64,000 bases of DNA, from the NCBI GenBank assembly GCA_039545355.1, contig BCJJ01000008.1, forward strand, positions 1,599,004-1,663,003, given 5' to 3'. This document shows positions 12,374 through 23,128 of this stretch, one piece after another (position 1 is the first letter of the stretch; every line of letters begins with the position of its first letter). Under the pieces are notes generated by a model. The model made no database searches. It was not told the DNA's origin and saw nothing but the letters and a program-made list of their open reading frames with translations. A program made the translations under genes and the position numbers. Source of the DNA: Trichosporon coremiiforme (Eukaryota; Basidiomycota; Tremellomycetes; Trichosporonales; Trichosporonaceae).

Positions 12374-14130
12374 TTATTGCCCGTACCCAGCCGCGCCCGC
12401 GCCGCGGTAGTACTGTTGCTGTTGTTGTTGCTGTCCTCCCTGTGGTCGTCCGGGCTGAGACTGGGGGCCAGGCGGTCCGCCAGGGACGCCATAGCTGCCT
12501 CCGCCGAGACCACTGCTGGGGCCGGTGTAGGGGTACGCGCTCTTGCCTGCTGCAGGCGCAGAGGGGTAGCCATATAGCTGCTGACCGGCGTATGGCGGCC
12601 GCGCGTAATACCCCGTCTGCTGCTGCTGAGGCACGTGTTGGGGATAGCCAGGCTGCTGCTGGAAGCCAGTGTATTGCTGGTACGGGTAACCCTGCGGCGC
12701 GGGGGAGTACGGCGAGCCGATCGCGCCGACACTGGGAACGCCTGTGCCGCCCATGGCGCCAATGTATCCCCGTCCGGCGTCGTAGCCACCAGGGCCGGTG
12801 GGGAAGCCGTACGACCCCTGGCTCGTGGTCGAGGAGTACGACGACGAGCGCGAGAACTCGGGAGCTCCCCCAGTACTCCGGTTGTACTCCCCCATGTTGC
12901 GGGTGTACTCCGGCGCGTTCCTGCTGTACTCGTTCGGCGTGTTGCGGGCGTACTCGTTCGGCCCCGCGTTCCGCGTGTAATCGCTCGGCCCGCGGTTGAA
13001 CGTGTCGTCCCGCCGCACGCCGTGACCGCTGTTACTCCGCGCGAACTCCTTGCGCTTCTCCTCCTCCACCTGCGCCTGCTGCTGCTGGCCCTGGTAGAAC
13101 CCGGCACCAGACGGGCCGCGCGGTTGCCGCAGCACGCCGGGCGACATTCCCCCGCGCAGCACGGGCGCAGGCCCACCCGGCCCTGTCCGTCCACCTCGGC
13201 CACCCATGGATAGCGACGCCAGGTCACGGCTCAAATCATCAGGTGACGCCCGCCCCGACCGCGGCGTAGCGTTCCCCCGTCTCCGCCCCGAGACGCTCGA
13301 CTCGCGGCTCTGGTCCCGACTGTAGTCTCCCCGACTGCCGTCGCGGTACTGTCCTTCTGTCTGCGGCGGCGCGCTCGTCGTATCCCGCTGTCCTCCAGGC
13401 TGCAAGTTCTGGGGGTTCGGCGCCGCCGGCGTGGACTGAGACGTCAAAACAGGGGCGGGCTGGGACGGCGCACTGTGCGAGCCGGTCGGTGATGACGTGC
13501 TGGAGCCCGACGCACCCGACTCGCCAAAGATGCGCTCCCGGGCTAAACGGTACTCCTCCTCGCGCTGGGTGAGCGACTTCTGCGGCCGGTTCTGCGGCGT
13601 AGCACTCCGCGACTTCGGGGCGTCGCTTGGCCGCTTCAGGATCTGCATGCGCGGCGGCGGACCTGAGGCTGCGGGCGCGATGACGCTCGGCGTGGAGAGG
13701 TTGCTGCTCGTTAGCTTTGTCACGCAGACCGCAAAGCTATGTCGGCTATCCCAGTACCATCCACTTCTTCTCTTTCATGTGAGGCAATGCAGAGAGTGAT
13801 GGGAGGCAAGAAAGGACAAGCGATAAGCCAAGTGGGCGTACTCACGCTGTATCCCAGAGCTGGCGGTTGTTCTGCTGCGGGCCGCGGAACCAGTCATCGT
13901 CTCCTTCATCCTCCCTCTGTCCTCCTACATCCACTCCGGCGCCCAGAGCAGGGAACGCAGAATCATATCTCGGGTTCTGGTCCGTTGATGTCGCTGCCGG
14001 AGCCTGCTGGGGCCGGGCGAGGATGCGCGGTTTAGTCTGTGCCGGCTGCGACGGCTGCGATATCGGCTCGGTGTTGCTCTGACCGTCAGCTCCGCCAGCC
14101 TATATAGCTCACCTCCCAATCGTCGGCCAT
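12374..14130 (-). CDS. SUZ-domain RNA-binding protein
   Basis: Predicted cytoplasmic RNA-associated protein of 526 residues from minus-strand exons 14130-14113 (only MADDWE), 14078-13846 and 13703-12374. The second exon gives FPALGAG and DDDWFRGPQQNNRQLWDTA, spliced to NLSTPSVIAP. The SUZ motif follows: GPPPRMQILKRP, then KSLTQREEEYRLARERIFG. From about residue 150 on the protein is low complexity, rich in Ser, Arg, Gly, Tyr, Gln and Pro, with a YTRN/YARN/YSRN repeat block and a final poly-Gln tract. This disordered tail is of the kind found in phase-separating RNA-binding proteins. No R3H domain is seen, so the specific orthologue is not assigned. Confidence 0.8.
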
Positions 14131-14628
14131 TGTGTGTCCTTGCGCGCAAGATGCGGGACCGCGATGCGTCAACAATGTTGGTCCTCCTTGGCACTGGGAT
14201 TTGGAGTAGAGGTGAGGGCCAATCCACGCCAACTTCTGCTTCCGCTTCAGACTCAGGCACAGCGCACGCCCATGCCTGGCGTCAGCCAGCCCAACCGAGC
14301 CCCGATCACGTTCGTGAACCGCAGCAGCAGAATAGAACAGAAGCACAAAGGATATATGCATGGTATAGCGAAGAAGGTCCAGTCCGGATTACTCGATACA
14401 AGGGACTATAGGTCCCACAGTCCACGGAAGATGAAAACTAGGCAGAGTCTTAGGTTCTAGGGATTAGGGTGGCGAGAGAAGTCAGCGCCGTATCAACAAC
14501 ACGTGGGCCACGTCAGGGTTGTGTCGTTACCTCCACTTGAGATTTCGACCAGATGCAATGCATGTTTGTGCTTGCGATCACCTCATCCACCACTCTCGAG
14601 ACACCTGACAGCCGAGGTCGACGACAAG
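14131..14628. other. Divergent intergenic region
   Basis: Promoters of the SUZ-domain gene (minus) and the uncharacterised gene at 14629 (plus). No other gene seen. Confidence 0.4.
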
Positions 14629-15992
14629 ATGCCGGGCAGTCTGTCGCCGACTCCGGAACCATCCGACGACGAGTCGCGGGGCTCGAGGGAACTCTCGCCG
14701 ACACAGCGCAGCCAAAGGACCGATAGCGCCCCGCCGTCACCAAGCAACCTTCCCCCAACTCGTGCAGAGCTGGAGGGCTACTCTTATCTCGTTGGCTCCC
14801 TCGCTTTCCGCGATGCGACATCTCTCGGTCCCGCACTGCTTGGTGCGCCGCTATGGTCCCCGACCCCGCACCCGTCCTCGCGCGGCTCATCACCTGACAG
14901 AGTCGTCACCATGTCCCGCCACTCTTCCGTCCTGTCAGGCGTAATCCCCACCCCGCGAACAGCAGACAGAAACGAGCGTCGGCTCCTCCTTCGGCGCGAG
15001 CGGGCAGCGTTCCGAGCCTCGATGCCTGAACATCTGGGTGGGCAGTCGAGCGCGGCTCGGGAAGAAGAAGATCGGCGTCGCACGCTCTGGCCCGAGTATC
15101 CCACCAACACGGTCGCCGAGCAGAGCCTGGGCGTGAGCGTCCAGGATGCAGCAGCGGACATGGCTGTGCGTGAGCGGCTGCGCTACGAACGCAACGTGTT
15201 CAAGGGGCCGACAGTCGACAAGCCACGCAACCGGAAGGGACGTTTTGTGCCCGGCCCTGAAGGGGATGGGGAGGAAGGCAACATGGAAGAGGAGGAGGAA
15301 GACGAGCTCGACTCGGACCTGAGCAATGACGACCTCGACCCCGAAGTTGCGCAGCATATTGCACTCAACGTACAGGCGCAGATTGACCGGACGCTTGCCA
15401 GTATCGCCGCTTTCCGGCCACCGGGCACTGACCGGGCGCGAATGAACATGGATCCTCTCGACTGGAAGGCCGTCATGAGCGCGGCAGCGCTGACTGTGGA
15501 CCCAGAGTAAGCCCCTTCCTATTTCACACAGCTATGTACCCCATACCATCCAGCTGACAGCCAGAATCATCAACCGCACCAACGCCCGACTCGAGAAACT
15601 CTTCCACTCATCCGCGGACAGCCTGCAAGCGCACCGCCTCAAGGTCCTCACCGAAGCGCGTGCAGCGCCGAAGCAGCTCCGGCAACGGCGCGACGACGTG
15701 TTCGCGCGCACACGAGTGACGGAGACACGAGCTAAGCGTGAGTCATTCCTCTATAGCTGCAGCAAGGAGCTTCATTAGCTGACAACCAGACTTGAAGGAG
15801 AAGACGCAACACCGGAGTGAGAAGGAGGCGAAGCGGGCAGAAAGGGCCGCCGAGAAGGCAGCCCGCAAGGCAAACCAGGAGGAGATTGCGCTGCAGGCGC
15901 GGAAGAAGCGGAGTGTCGCGAACCGCGCCGCTGAGAAGAAGAAGGCAGAGCGCGAGACGAGGGAGCAGGTGGCTGTTCAGCCTGTATCATGA
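14629..15992 (+). CDS. Uncharacterised charged protein
   Basis: I do not recognise this gene. Three exons, 14629-15506, 15565-15737 and 15790-15992, give 417 residues with clean phases. The first ~150 residues are Ser/Pro-rich and disordered, starting MPGSLSPTPEPSDDESRGS. A Trp motif RTLWPEYPTN (about 165-175) is followed by an acidic stretch EEEEEDELDSDLSNDDLDPE. Then comes a conserved-looking helical block VAQHIALNVQAQIDRTLASI through DPLDWKAVMSAAAL and, across intron 1, NRTNARLEKLFH. The C-terminus is a Lys/Glu/Arg/Ala coiled coil. The layout is loosely reminiscent of the RNA polymerase I factor Rrn9, but this is a guess. Nuclear location is likely from the basic tail. Confidence 0.7.
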
Positions 15993-16091
15993 GTGTATCA
16001 GTATTCATCCGTTGTATCCAGCTAAACATCATGTGCATTTCATCGCTTTCGCGGGGACTACAGCTGACTGGCGGGTCACTCGGTGGTGAGC

Positions 16092-16751
16092 TCAGTCCAG
16101 AGAACAGCAGGGACAGTTGATCCTGGCGTACAGGTGCGGCATGTTCTGCTCCCCGAAGGTGCAGACCTTGCCCTTGAGATCCTTGACCCTCACATCCGCT
16201 GGAAGTTCATTAATATAAATCTTGAGGGTGTGATGTGCTTCTCCTTCGCGGCGGTTTCGACCTGGCTCGCGAGCAGCACTGACTTCAACTGGTGTATCTC
16301 AGCTTACAGCGTGTCCTTGAGGGGTAGCAGGACGTCCTTCTCAGCGCTCGCGATTGCGAGCTCATCCTAGGCGCGCAAAGGCAGCGGCCCCAGAGTCGAG
16401 GCTGTCGGCAGCGGGGCGACTCGCACTCAGCATCTCCTGCATGATGTACACTTTGCGCTGGGTGGTGGCGAGATCGTTTTCCTTGGCTTCCAGNGGACGC
16501 TTGCGCTTGCCGTGGCTGCTGTCGGGGCCGGTGTCAAACTGAGCGCGCTCGGGTTGCTTGGCTTGCTAGGCCGGAAGCGTTGAGGAGGAAGACGAGGCAG
16601 GTGGGCTGGCGGGGAAGGGCGTGCCGAAGAGTTCATCGATGGAGAGGCTGGGAGGCATGCTGGCTTGTGTGGTATAGGAGGGGCGCTGCAAGGAGGAAGA
16701 AAGCCTGAGGAGGGACGAGACACGAGAGTCTGGGGTCTTGGGCTGTGTCAT
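16092..16751 (-). pseudogene. Decayed bZIP-like gene
   Basis: One conceptual reading starts at the ATG at 16751 (MTQPKTPDSRVSSLLRLSS) and runs in one frame through a TAG at about 16567. It continues through a basic patch GKRKRPLEAKENDLATTQRK to a TGA near 16362. A shift of frame then opens DELAIASAEKDVLLPLKDTL, an in-frame TAA, and AEIHQLKSVLLASQ. The last segment resembles the zipper and tail of ATF/CREB factors. Two in-frame stops plus one frameshift make a working gene unlikely, although unrecognised introns could explain part of it. An N at 16494 falls in a third position of the old frame. The final ~45 codons (INELPADVRVKDLKGK to a TGA at 16094-16092) are in another frame again. Confidence 0.4.
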
Positions 16752-17155
16752 GGGCGCGCAGGGAGGTTGGGCGAAGTATGTGAACGCTGGTATGGTCTGT
16801 GGACGATATGGCGAGCTGTAGTAGCTCGTCAGTGAACAGAAGAGGGCCGACGAGTGTGAATGAAAGATGAGGTGAAGGAAAGGAAGACAAGCTGCTAGGC
16901 ATGCTACTGACGGTCGCCACTGATTCCAGTGGGTGAGTCAACTTGACACACCTTGCCACTGTCACCGGACACATCATGCACCAGGTATTTGCTAGTTTTG
17001 CTCGCTACCTCGCTACCAGTCAAATTGGCTACATGCACGACTGCTACAAGCAAGAAACAAGTGAAAGCTAGCACCCGCAGAGATATTTGCGCCTGAAAAC
17101 CGGTTCTCGGCCTATCCCAATTCTTGGCGCATCCTCTTCAGCGTGACCGAAACAT
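16752..17155. other. Intergenic region
   Basis: Lies upstream of the decayed bZIP-like gene and downstream of the secreted-protein gene, both minus strand. No RNA or coding signal seen. Confidence 0.4.
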
Positions 17156-18321
17156 TTAGCAGAGGATGGTCAGCGCACCCGCGCCCAGCACCAGGCTGAG
17201 GGCGGGGACGACGGCGGCGGCAGCGCTCTTCGCGAGCGTGTTCGTGCCAATTCTGTGATGTCAGCTCACAGGCCGTGCTGAGCAGCTTACGGCGAATCGA
17301 CGACCTTGACGGTGAGCACGGCGACGAGTCCGTCGATGGCGGGGAACCCGTCGACAGGCACCGAGCCCCAGTGGTTGACGTTGTCCGACGAGTTCTCGAG
17401 CAGGCCAGAGACGTACTTGACCTCTGTCTCGTACGTGTAGTTGTTAAACGATGAGCGGCCCGTAAACACCGTCTCATTAGTCACCGAGCGCGTGTTGAAC
17501 TCGTGCTTCGTGACGTTTCCGACGAGCTGGTCGCGGCCAATGTTGTATCCGTTCGGAATGATGTCGTGCGCCTTGTCGAGCGGCAGCTCGGAGCTCACAG
17601 CCATGAAGTACGCCCCTGTGCTCCGCTGCCGCCAGTAGCGCAGGTGCAGCCCGCCGTTGAACGTCTCCTTGCACGACCCGATGTACTGGTCGCCGTACAT
17701 CCAGCGCAGAACTGCGAACTCGTCCACACCGTCCGGTCCGTCCAGGGCCGCCTTCTGCTTCGAGCCGAAGTGCATGCCGAGACACTCGGCCGCCAGCTCT
17801 GTCGACCTGTCGTCAGCTCAAGTTCAAACACCTCTTAGCTGTCGCGACCCAGTACGCACAGCATGTAGTTCCGGAACCCGCCCAGATCCTCCGAGTCGAC
17901 GAGCACGGCCGGGTCAGAGTTCGCAGACAGGATCGCGTTCAGCGGCTCGCCCTCGTGTGTTCCGTTGATGATCTGGGTGTCAGCTCGAGATCCTTACCAG
18001 ACCTGGAAATCGTGATGCAGCCAGCCCTGCATGTCACATGTCCATCCGGTCCGCAGGGAGGAATTTAGTTTTGGATTTCTTGGGCCTGGTCCGATTCAAA
18101 GCTTGGCATGCTGCTGCACGCTCTGATGCTTAGTCGACGAGAGCGGACGTGTTACAGCTAACACTCTGCTAGCAGAAGGAAGGACTCACCGTCAGCATGC
18201 GCCCGCCCTTGTCGGCGGGATTCTCATAGGGCTTGCCGTTGCCCTTGAAGCCGTCGTCGCGTCTCCGGAGCGCCAGGGCAGGCACGCCGAAAGCGATCGC
18301 CAGGAGTGCCGGTAACCGCAT
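17156..18321 (-). CDS. Uncharacterised secreted protein, probable GPI anchor
   Basis: Secretory protein of 285 residues from minus-strand exons 18321-18190, 17972-17860, 17806-17291 and 17252-17156. A signal peptide MRLPALLAIAFGVPALAL opens the chain. Splicing gives GGRMLTIINGTHEGEPLN, then LSTELAAECLGMHFGSKQKA, WMYGDQYIGSCKETFNGGLH and DIIPNGYNIGRDQLVG. This pattern (GEPLN, ECLGxH, GSC.E, GYNIGRDxLV) belongs to a widespread fungal family of unknown function. The C-terminal exon is hydrophobic (LAKSAAAAVVPALSLVLGAG to LTILC), as in GPI-anchored proteins, and there are several N-glycosylation sequons. The 217-base first intron contains a possible extra 24-base exon (18026-18003, GWLHHDFQ). I prefer to skip it because the direct join fits the family better. 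Confidence 0.75.
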
Positions 18322-19008
18322 GTTGTTGCTGTCGTCCGGTATTCAACAGAGAGATGGAGATGTCGCTTGACAAGCCGTTGGGCGATTCGGTTCTGATAAG
18401 AAGAGCAGAGCAGGGGTGCAAGGGATCAATGGTGGCTTGGCGATAAGGGGTCGGTATCGGTCGGTATCGAATCTCTGTCGAGCCTATTGCTGTTCGTCGT
18501 TGCGCGCGCGGTGGGTCTATCCGCCAAAGGCGATGTGCAGTGTTAAGAGACAAAGAGCGTGGAGCAGAGAACGAGGGTGGGGCTGCAGCTACAAAGGCTA
18601 GGGTATATGTTGATGCGGTGAAAAGCTAGTTGTGTAACGAAGGTCATGTTCTACGATCACCACTCCGTTAGTCAAAAGCTCCCCGATCCCCGCAGCACGA
18701 CGTGCGCACCCTGCGCACCGACGCACCCTGCACACACTGGACCCTGCACACACTTGGACCCTGGATGACGACCAGTATAGCGTGGAACACATCACCCCAC
18801 CGTCGTCGCCTGTCACATAGTCACTCCGTTTGCCTGCGTCTTCACCGAGCCTTGCATGCGTGCGCACTGCTCACGCCGTGATCCGTGACATTCATTACGT
18901 TCTTTGCATATGCTTACAACCGATGATACGGTACGTGTTACAATATGGACGCCTTGTTACCCAATTCTGGACGTGATGCTTTACTTAGTTCTAAATTCGG
19001 CCGAGTCT
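18322..19008. other. Intergenic region with short direct repeats
   Basis: Contains the promoter of the secreted-protein gene and the 3' region of proline dehydrogenase. Imperfect repeats of a CACACACTGGACCCTG-like unit occur at about 18730-18765. No gene seen. Confidence 0.4.
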
Positions 19009-20808
19009 TTAAGCGTTGACGAGGCGGCGCCAAAGCTCGTCCGAGACGCGCTTGCGCTCGACGCTCGCTCCTCCCTCGCCAGCCATGACTGCCTTGTTCT
19101 CAATAGCGCGGCGCGCGAGGAAGGGCAGGACCTCGTCGAGCTTGCCATAAGCGATATATTTCAGGGCGACGGGGACAGCGCCCGAGTCAAAGGTCTGGAC
19201 GACGCCGTCGGTGATGTCGTCGCGCATGCCGAAGAGCTGCGCGACGAAGAGCTTGCCGCGCACGTCGTCGCGCAGCCTCAGGCGGCCAGTGTACTCTGTC
19301 TCGGCGCTGGGCTCGGCAAGTCCGGCACGCTTCAGCTCCTCGGCGACGTGCGCAACGGACTCGGGGTTGTGCGTCGCAAACACGACCGAGAGCGCGAGAT
19401 CGGGCCGCGGGCCAGCAAGCTGCCGCTGCAGCGTGGACACGATCTTGGACACGGACTGGTTGTACGCCGCGTCCGTGGCGGGCTTGTCGGGCCAGATAGG
19501 GTCGGCGCCCGTGCGTCCGTCCTTAATCCAGCGCTTGCGCTCCTTGACAAAGTACGCTCCACGGACGATCTTGATGCCAAGTGCGTAGCCGTTCTCCTCG
19601 GCGTGCTTCAGCGCGCTGTCGAGCAGATGAGGCGCGCGGCGCAGGTAGCTCTGGTACGTGCCGAAGATGATCGGGCCGTGGTACGGCTTGCCGGGGCGCG
19701 GACGGTTGTACTCCATTGACAGGAGCTGTGTGAGCGCGTCCATGGCAGGCTGGGTTGCGGCGTACTCGGCGTCAATCATGAGGCGCACGTTGCTGTCCGC
19801 CGCGAGGTCGGAGAGACGACGCATCTTCTCCCAGAACACCTTGAGCTCGGCGAGGTCAGAGTCGCTCACGTCCGGGTCAGAGGCGAGGATGCCCGTCGGC
19901 TCGATCGCGCCGGAGACAGAGGGGATCATGGCGCGGCTCGACGGCGTGTCGGTCGGAGCAATGACGACGGCGTCGCAAACTTGAGGAACGCCAGGGTAAG
20001 GGGCGTCGGTCAGCGACTTGTCGCCCGCGAGCGGGCGCATGCGGACGAGTGTGTTCGAGGCACGCTCGAGGATGTCAATGTCGATCAGACCGGAGAGCTT
20101 GACGGCGTACGAGGCCGAGCCCTGGGCTGCCGGCGGGAGGGAGGCTTCGTGGCGGCCAAGCGCCTCGATGGCGTGGTACGACTCCTGGTAGTTTGCGTCC
20201 TCGGCAGCGCGGTGCGAGTCGCCGTGCTTGCCATCGTCGTGCTCCGCCTCGGCAGAGTAGTTGAGGACGCCTCCGATGCCGCGCGCGCCGAGCTCGTTCA
20301 CGCTGCGGATGCACTCGGGGATGTCCTCACCGGCGACAAACTGGTCGAAGAACGTGCGGCGGATGATCGCCTCGGTCATTGCCTTGACGCCAGGGATGGG
20401 CGACTTGGTGCAGATGTCGAGGAGCTTGGGGGAGATGTCGATGAGGGTTGGGAAGCCACAGAGTGTGTACACGAGATAAGCGCGCACGAGGGCCGAGGCG
20501 GGAACGCCGGAAATGCCACTGAGCCCGCCGGACGTGGGCTCCTCGGCCTTGGCGCGCGAGCGTAACGTCATGACGGCACCGGTCGCGACAACGAGCGGGA
20601 CAGCAGCGTACCGCCCGAACCGCCAGCGCTGGTGCTGGTTGTTGCCATGCTGGTGGTGGCGGCCCTGGTGGTGAGAACCGGAGGAGGCTGAGGATGCCGG
20701 CGCGGCACTGGTGACTGGCCGGGCCTTGGCGGGCTTGGTGGCCTTGAGGGGCTGGACACGGCCTCCGAAAGAGCGCGAGAAGAGTCGGAGTGGAGATCGA
20801 GAGAGCAT
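19009..20808 (-). CDS. PUT1: Proline dehydrogenase, mitochondrial
   Basis: FAD enzyme oxidising proline to pyrroline-5-carboxylate on the inner mitochondrial membrane. Intronless, 599 residues from the ATG at 20808 (an upstream GTG extends the frame but is not a start). The N-terminus MLSRSPLRLFSRSFGGR is a typical presequence, followed by a His-rich linker and a hydrophobic segment AAVPLVVATGAVMTL. The TIM-barrel motifs are present: AVKLSGLID, VRLMIDAEYAATQPA, IFGTYQSYLRRAP, GIKIVRGAYFVKER (substrate/FAD site), VVFATHNPESV, FVAQLFGMRDDI and VALKYIAYGKLDEVLPFLAR with RRAIEN. Clear family match over the full length. Confidence 0.95.
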   Translation of the reverse strand: MLSRSPLRLFSRSFGGRVQPLKATKPAKARPVTSAAPASSASSGSHHQGRHHQHGNNQHQRWRFGRYAAVPLVVATGAVMTLRSRAKAEEPTSGGLSGISGVPASALVRAYLVYTLCGFPTLIDISPKLLDICTKSPIPGVKAMTEAIIRRTFFDQFVAGEDIPECIRSVNELGARGIGGVLNYSAEAEHDDGKHGDSHRAAEDANYQESYHAIEALGRHEASLPPAAQGSASYAVKLSGLIDIDILERASNTLVRMRPLAGDKSLTDAPYPGVPQVCDAVVIAPTDTPSSRAMIPSVSGAIEPTGILASDPDVSDSDLAELKVFWEKMRRLSDLAADSNVRLMIDAEYAATQPAMDALTQLLSMEYNRPRPGKPYHGPIIFGTYQSYLRRAPHLLDSALKHAEENGYALGIKIVRGAYFVKERKRWIKDGRTGADPIWPDKPATDAAYNQSVSKIVSTLQRQLAGPRPDLALSVVFATHNPESVAHVAEELKRAGLAEPSAETEYTGRLRLRDDVRGKLFVAQLFGMRDDITDGVVQTFDSGAVPVALKYIAYGKLDEVLPFLARRAIENKAVMAGEGGASVERKRVSDELWRRLVNA

Positions 20809-21916
20809 GAGGTCGTGAGTCACGGGGGACCCTCTACAGGTCGACCCACAGGTTGCATTATGTATGCGAGTGCGCGGAGCAAAGGATGCAAGCGACGCAC
20901 ACAGTATGGAACTCTTGATCCGTCGCCACTACGCCGCTGCGCGCTTAGCTGGGGCGCTAAGCTTATCTAGTGTGAAGGGATTAGGATCTGATTAGTCGCG
21001 GTTAGAGCGGAGGTTCCGGCCGTTTAGAACTGATTAGAAAATGTCGCCAAGCACTCGTAGCACCAGGGACCAATGCAGTCAGCTGCCCATCAACCAGCCG
21101 CGTCAAGTGGTGCGCTCGCTGAACGTCGGCGCCTGGCTCTTGCTGGCTGACCGCACTTCGCCGACAGGTCGAGACCCACCTCGCCCCCTCGCCCCGTACC
21201 GCCCGAGCCAAACCGTCACGAGACTGGCTCACTCCACAATCTCACCGGGGCCCTTCGGCACGCTGCCATCGACATCATACCAATAATCCCCCGATGGGCA
21301 CCGGGCGTCACCGACAGCGAATCACTGGGAACTCGCCGAAACTGACAGAAATCTCACTTGCCGCGATTTAGCATGTATCGGCCCCAGGCCACGGATCTGA
21401 CGTATCAACGCATGGCTATCACGCTCCCACATACTGGTCCCTACGACTACGGTCACCACGAGTGTCGTCGCTAAGCAGGAGGCGTATGCCAGTGGTCAAG
21501 GCGTCGGGATAATCGTCGGACGTGTCGCCGGTGGTGGAGCCCATACTGTGCCAGCCGCCAGCCATGTGGTGACAACGACGAGCCGGTACGATACCGGGGG
21601 CACCCAACTGTAAAGCCGTGTTGCCCGCAGATCGTGGAGTTCCCTGGATATCACCAGTTCAGTTGCATGCCTCGTCGAGCGTTCCTCTCCTTCCACCGGG
21701 AGAAACGCCTAATCCTCGGATGGAGCTTGAAGCTTTGTCCCTCACCGAGATGAGCCAGCCGCCCACTACCGCGCACTCGACGCCACTCGTCGCAGAAGGC
21801 CGATGTACCGATCACGTGACTGCTCCACCAAGAATGTCCGCAATGTCTGTGCCGAAGATTACCTGTCGTCAACAAATCCCTCCAACGCACCCTACCTCGA
21901 CTGTCTCGCCTTTTTC
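20809..21916. other. Divergent intergenic region PUT1 / FEX
   Basis: Holds both promoters. An in-frame ATG at 21803 could extend the fluoride channel N-terminus by 38 residues. Nothing else supported. Confidence 0.4.
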
Positions 21917-23128
21917 ATGCCCATCTGCGACCGCGCAGGGCGCTCGTCAGAGTCCTCCGACCCGGATCGGCTAACTGCCCATGATGAGGCTCCCTATCTC
22001 GCTCCGGACGCGTCTCCGCCGGCCGAAAAGCCCACCTTCCTCCGACAAACGGCACACTACGCCGGCCTGGTGCTCGCGGCAATGATCGGCACGCTTATCA
22101 GGCTCGGTCTCGACGCACTCATGGAATGTGAGCTGGCTTATCTGCCCACTTCAACTAACGACAGACGACGGCAAGGTCATTTTTCCGATGGCGTGGGTGC
22201 AGGGCGTCGGGTGCGGTATCATGGGTCTCGGCAATGCGAGGAAGAACCAAATTATTTGGATGTGAGCTTGCTCTTCCTGGTGCTAAGCTGACAAACAGCT
22301 ATCCGCCACTGGCGACCTTTGTCACTACAGGTTAGCCGTGTGAGACCCGGCGTTCAGCTAACCCCAGGTATCGCGGGGTCCGTCACGACGTTCTCGTCGT
22401 GGATGCTGGAGGGATATGAGGCGTTCGCCAACTATAACAACTACCCGCGCGGTGGGCTGTACGACACGATCGACGGGCTTGCGTACTCCTTCGCGACCTT
22501 TGCGATCAGCATGGCCTGTATCAGCCTCGGCCATTTCGTGTCGGGATGCCTTCCGCGCCTTCCTCGGCCCCGGCGGCGAGTGCGGAAAGCGGCACTGGCT
22601 AAGCGATCCGAGGGTTCGGGTGGCGAGACTGCCCCGATGGCCGATGCGTCGTTCATCCTGCTTGCTTGCGTAACATATGCCATGGCACTCGTCGTGTACT
22701 TCTGTGCCCCGCAGCCGTGGCGGCATCGCGTTGTGTTCCCCATATTGCTCGCGCCGCCGGGTGCGATGCTGCGCTATGCGCTGTCGAAGCTGAACACCCG
22801 GGCGCCGTTCCAGAACCGCTTCCCGATCGGCACGTTCGTCGCCAACATGGCCGCAACCCTGATCATCGGCGGCGCCTTCGCGGCCCAGCGTCGCCCCGGC
22901 GTGGGCATCGTGCGGTGCGACGCGCTGTACGCACTCCAGCAGGGGTTCTGCGGCTGCCTCTCGACCGTGTCGGCCTTTGCTGTCGAGGCCAGATCGATCC
23001 GCGGCAAACGCTGGAAGCTCCTGTACGTCGTCGGCAGCGTGATTCTCGGTCAAGTCCTGATACTGGGAGTCGTCGGAGGCGTTAGCTGGACGCTGGGCTA
23101 TGTGCCCGTCTGTTTTGGCTCGGACTGA
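21917..23128 (+). CDS. FEX1: Fluoride export channel, Fex/CrcB family
   Basis: Plasma-membrane channel protecting the cell from fluoride. Exons 21917-22127, 22165-22261, 22299-22330 and 22368-23128 give 366 residues, the eukaryotic two-domain form with tandem CrcB halves. First half: LVLAAMIGTLIRLGLDAL, then FPMAWVQGVGCGIMGLGNAR and, across two introns, IYPPLATFVTTGIAGSVTTFSSWM (pore motif TTFSSW). Second half: LLAPPGAMLRYALSKLN, FPIGTFVANMAATLIIGGAF and QQGFCGCLSTVSAFAVE, the equivalent pore region with altered residues (TVSAF). The 32-base third exon is small but needed to restore the pore. Start is uncertain: an ATG at 21803 is in frame. Confidence 0.9.

Noticed and set aside
18003..18026. 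Extra 24-base exon (GWLHHDFQ) in the secreted-protein gene
   Set aside because: Would leave a 30-base intron with a poor GTCTGG donor; the direct join gives a better family match.
18904..19719. 271-codon plus-strand frame
   Set aside because: Antisense of proline dehydrogenase with no recognisable domain.
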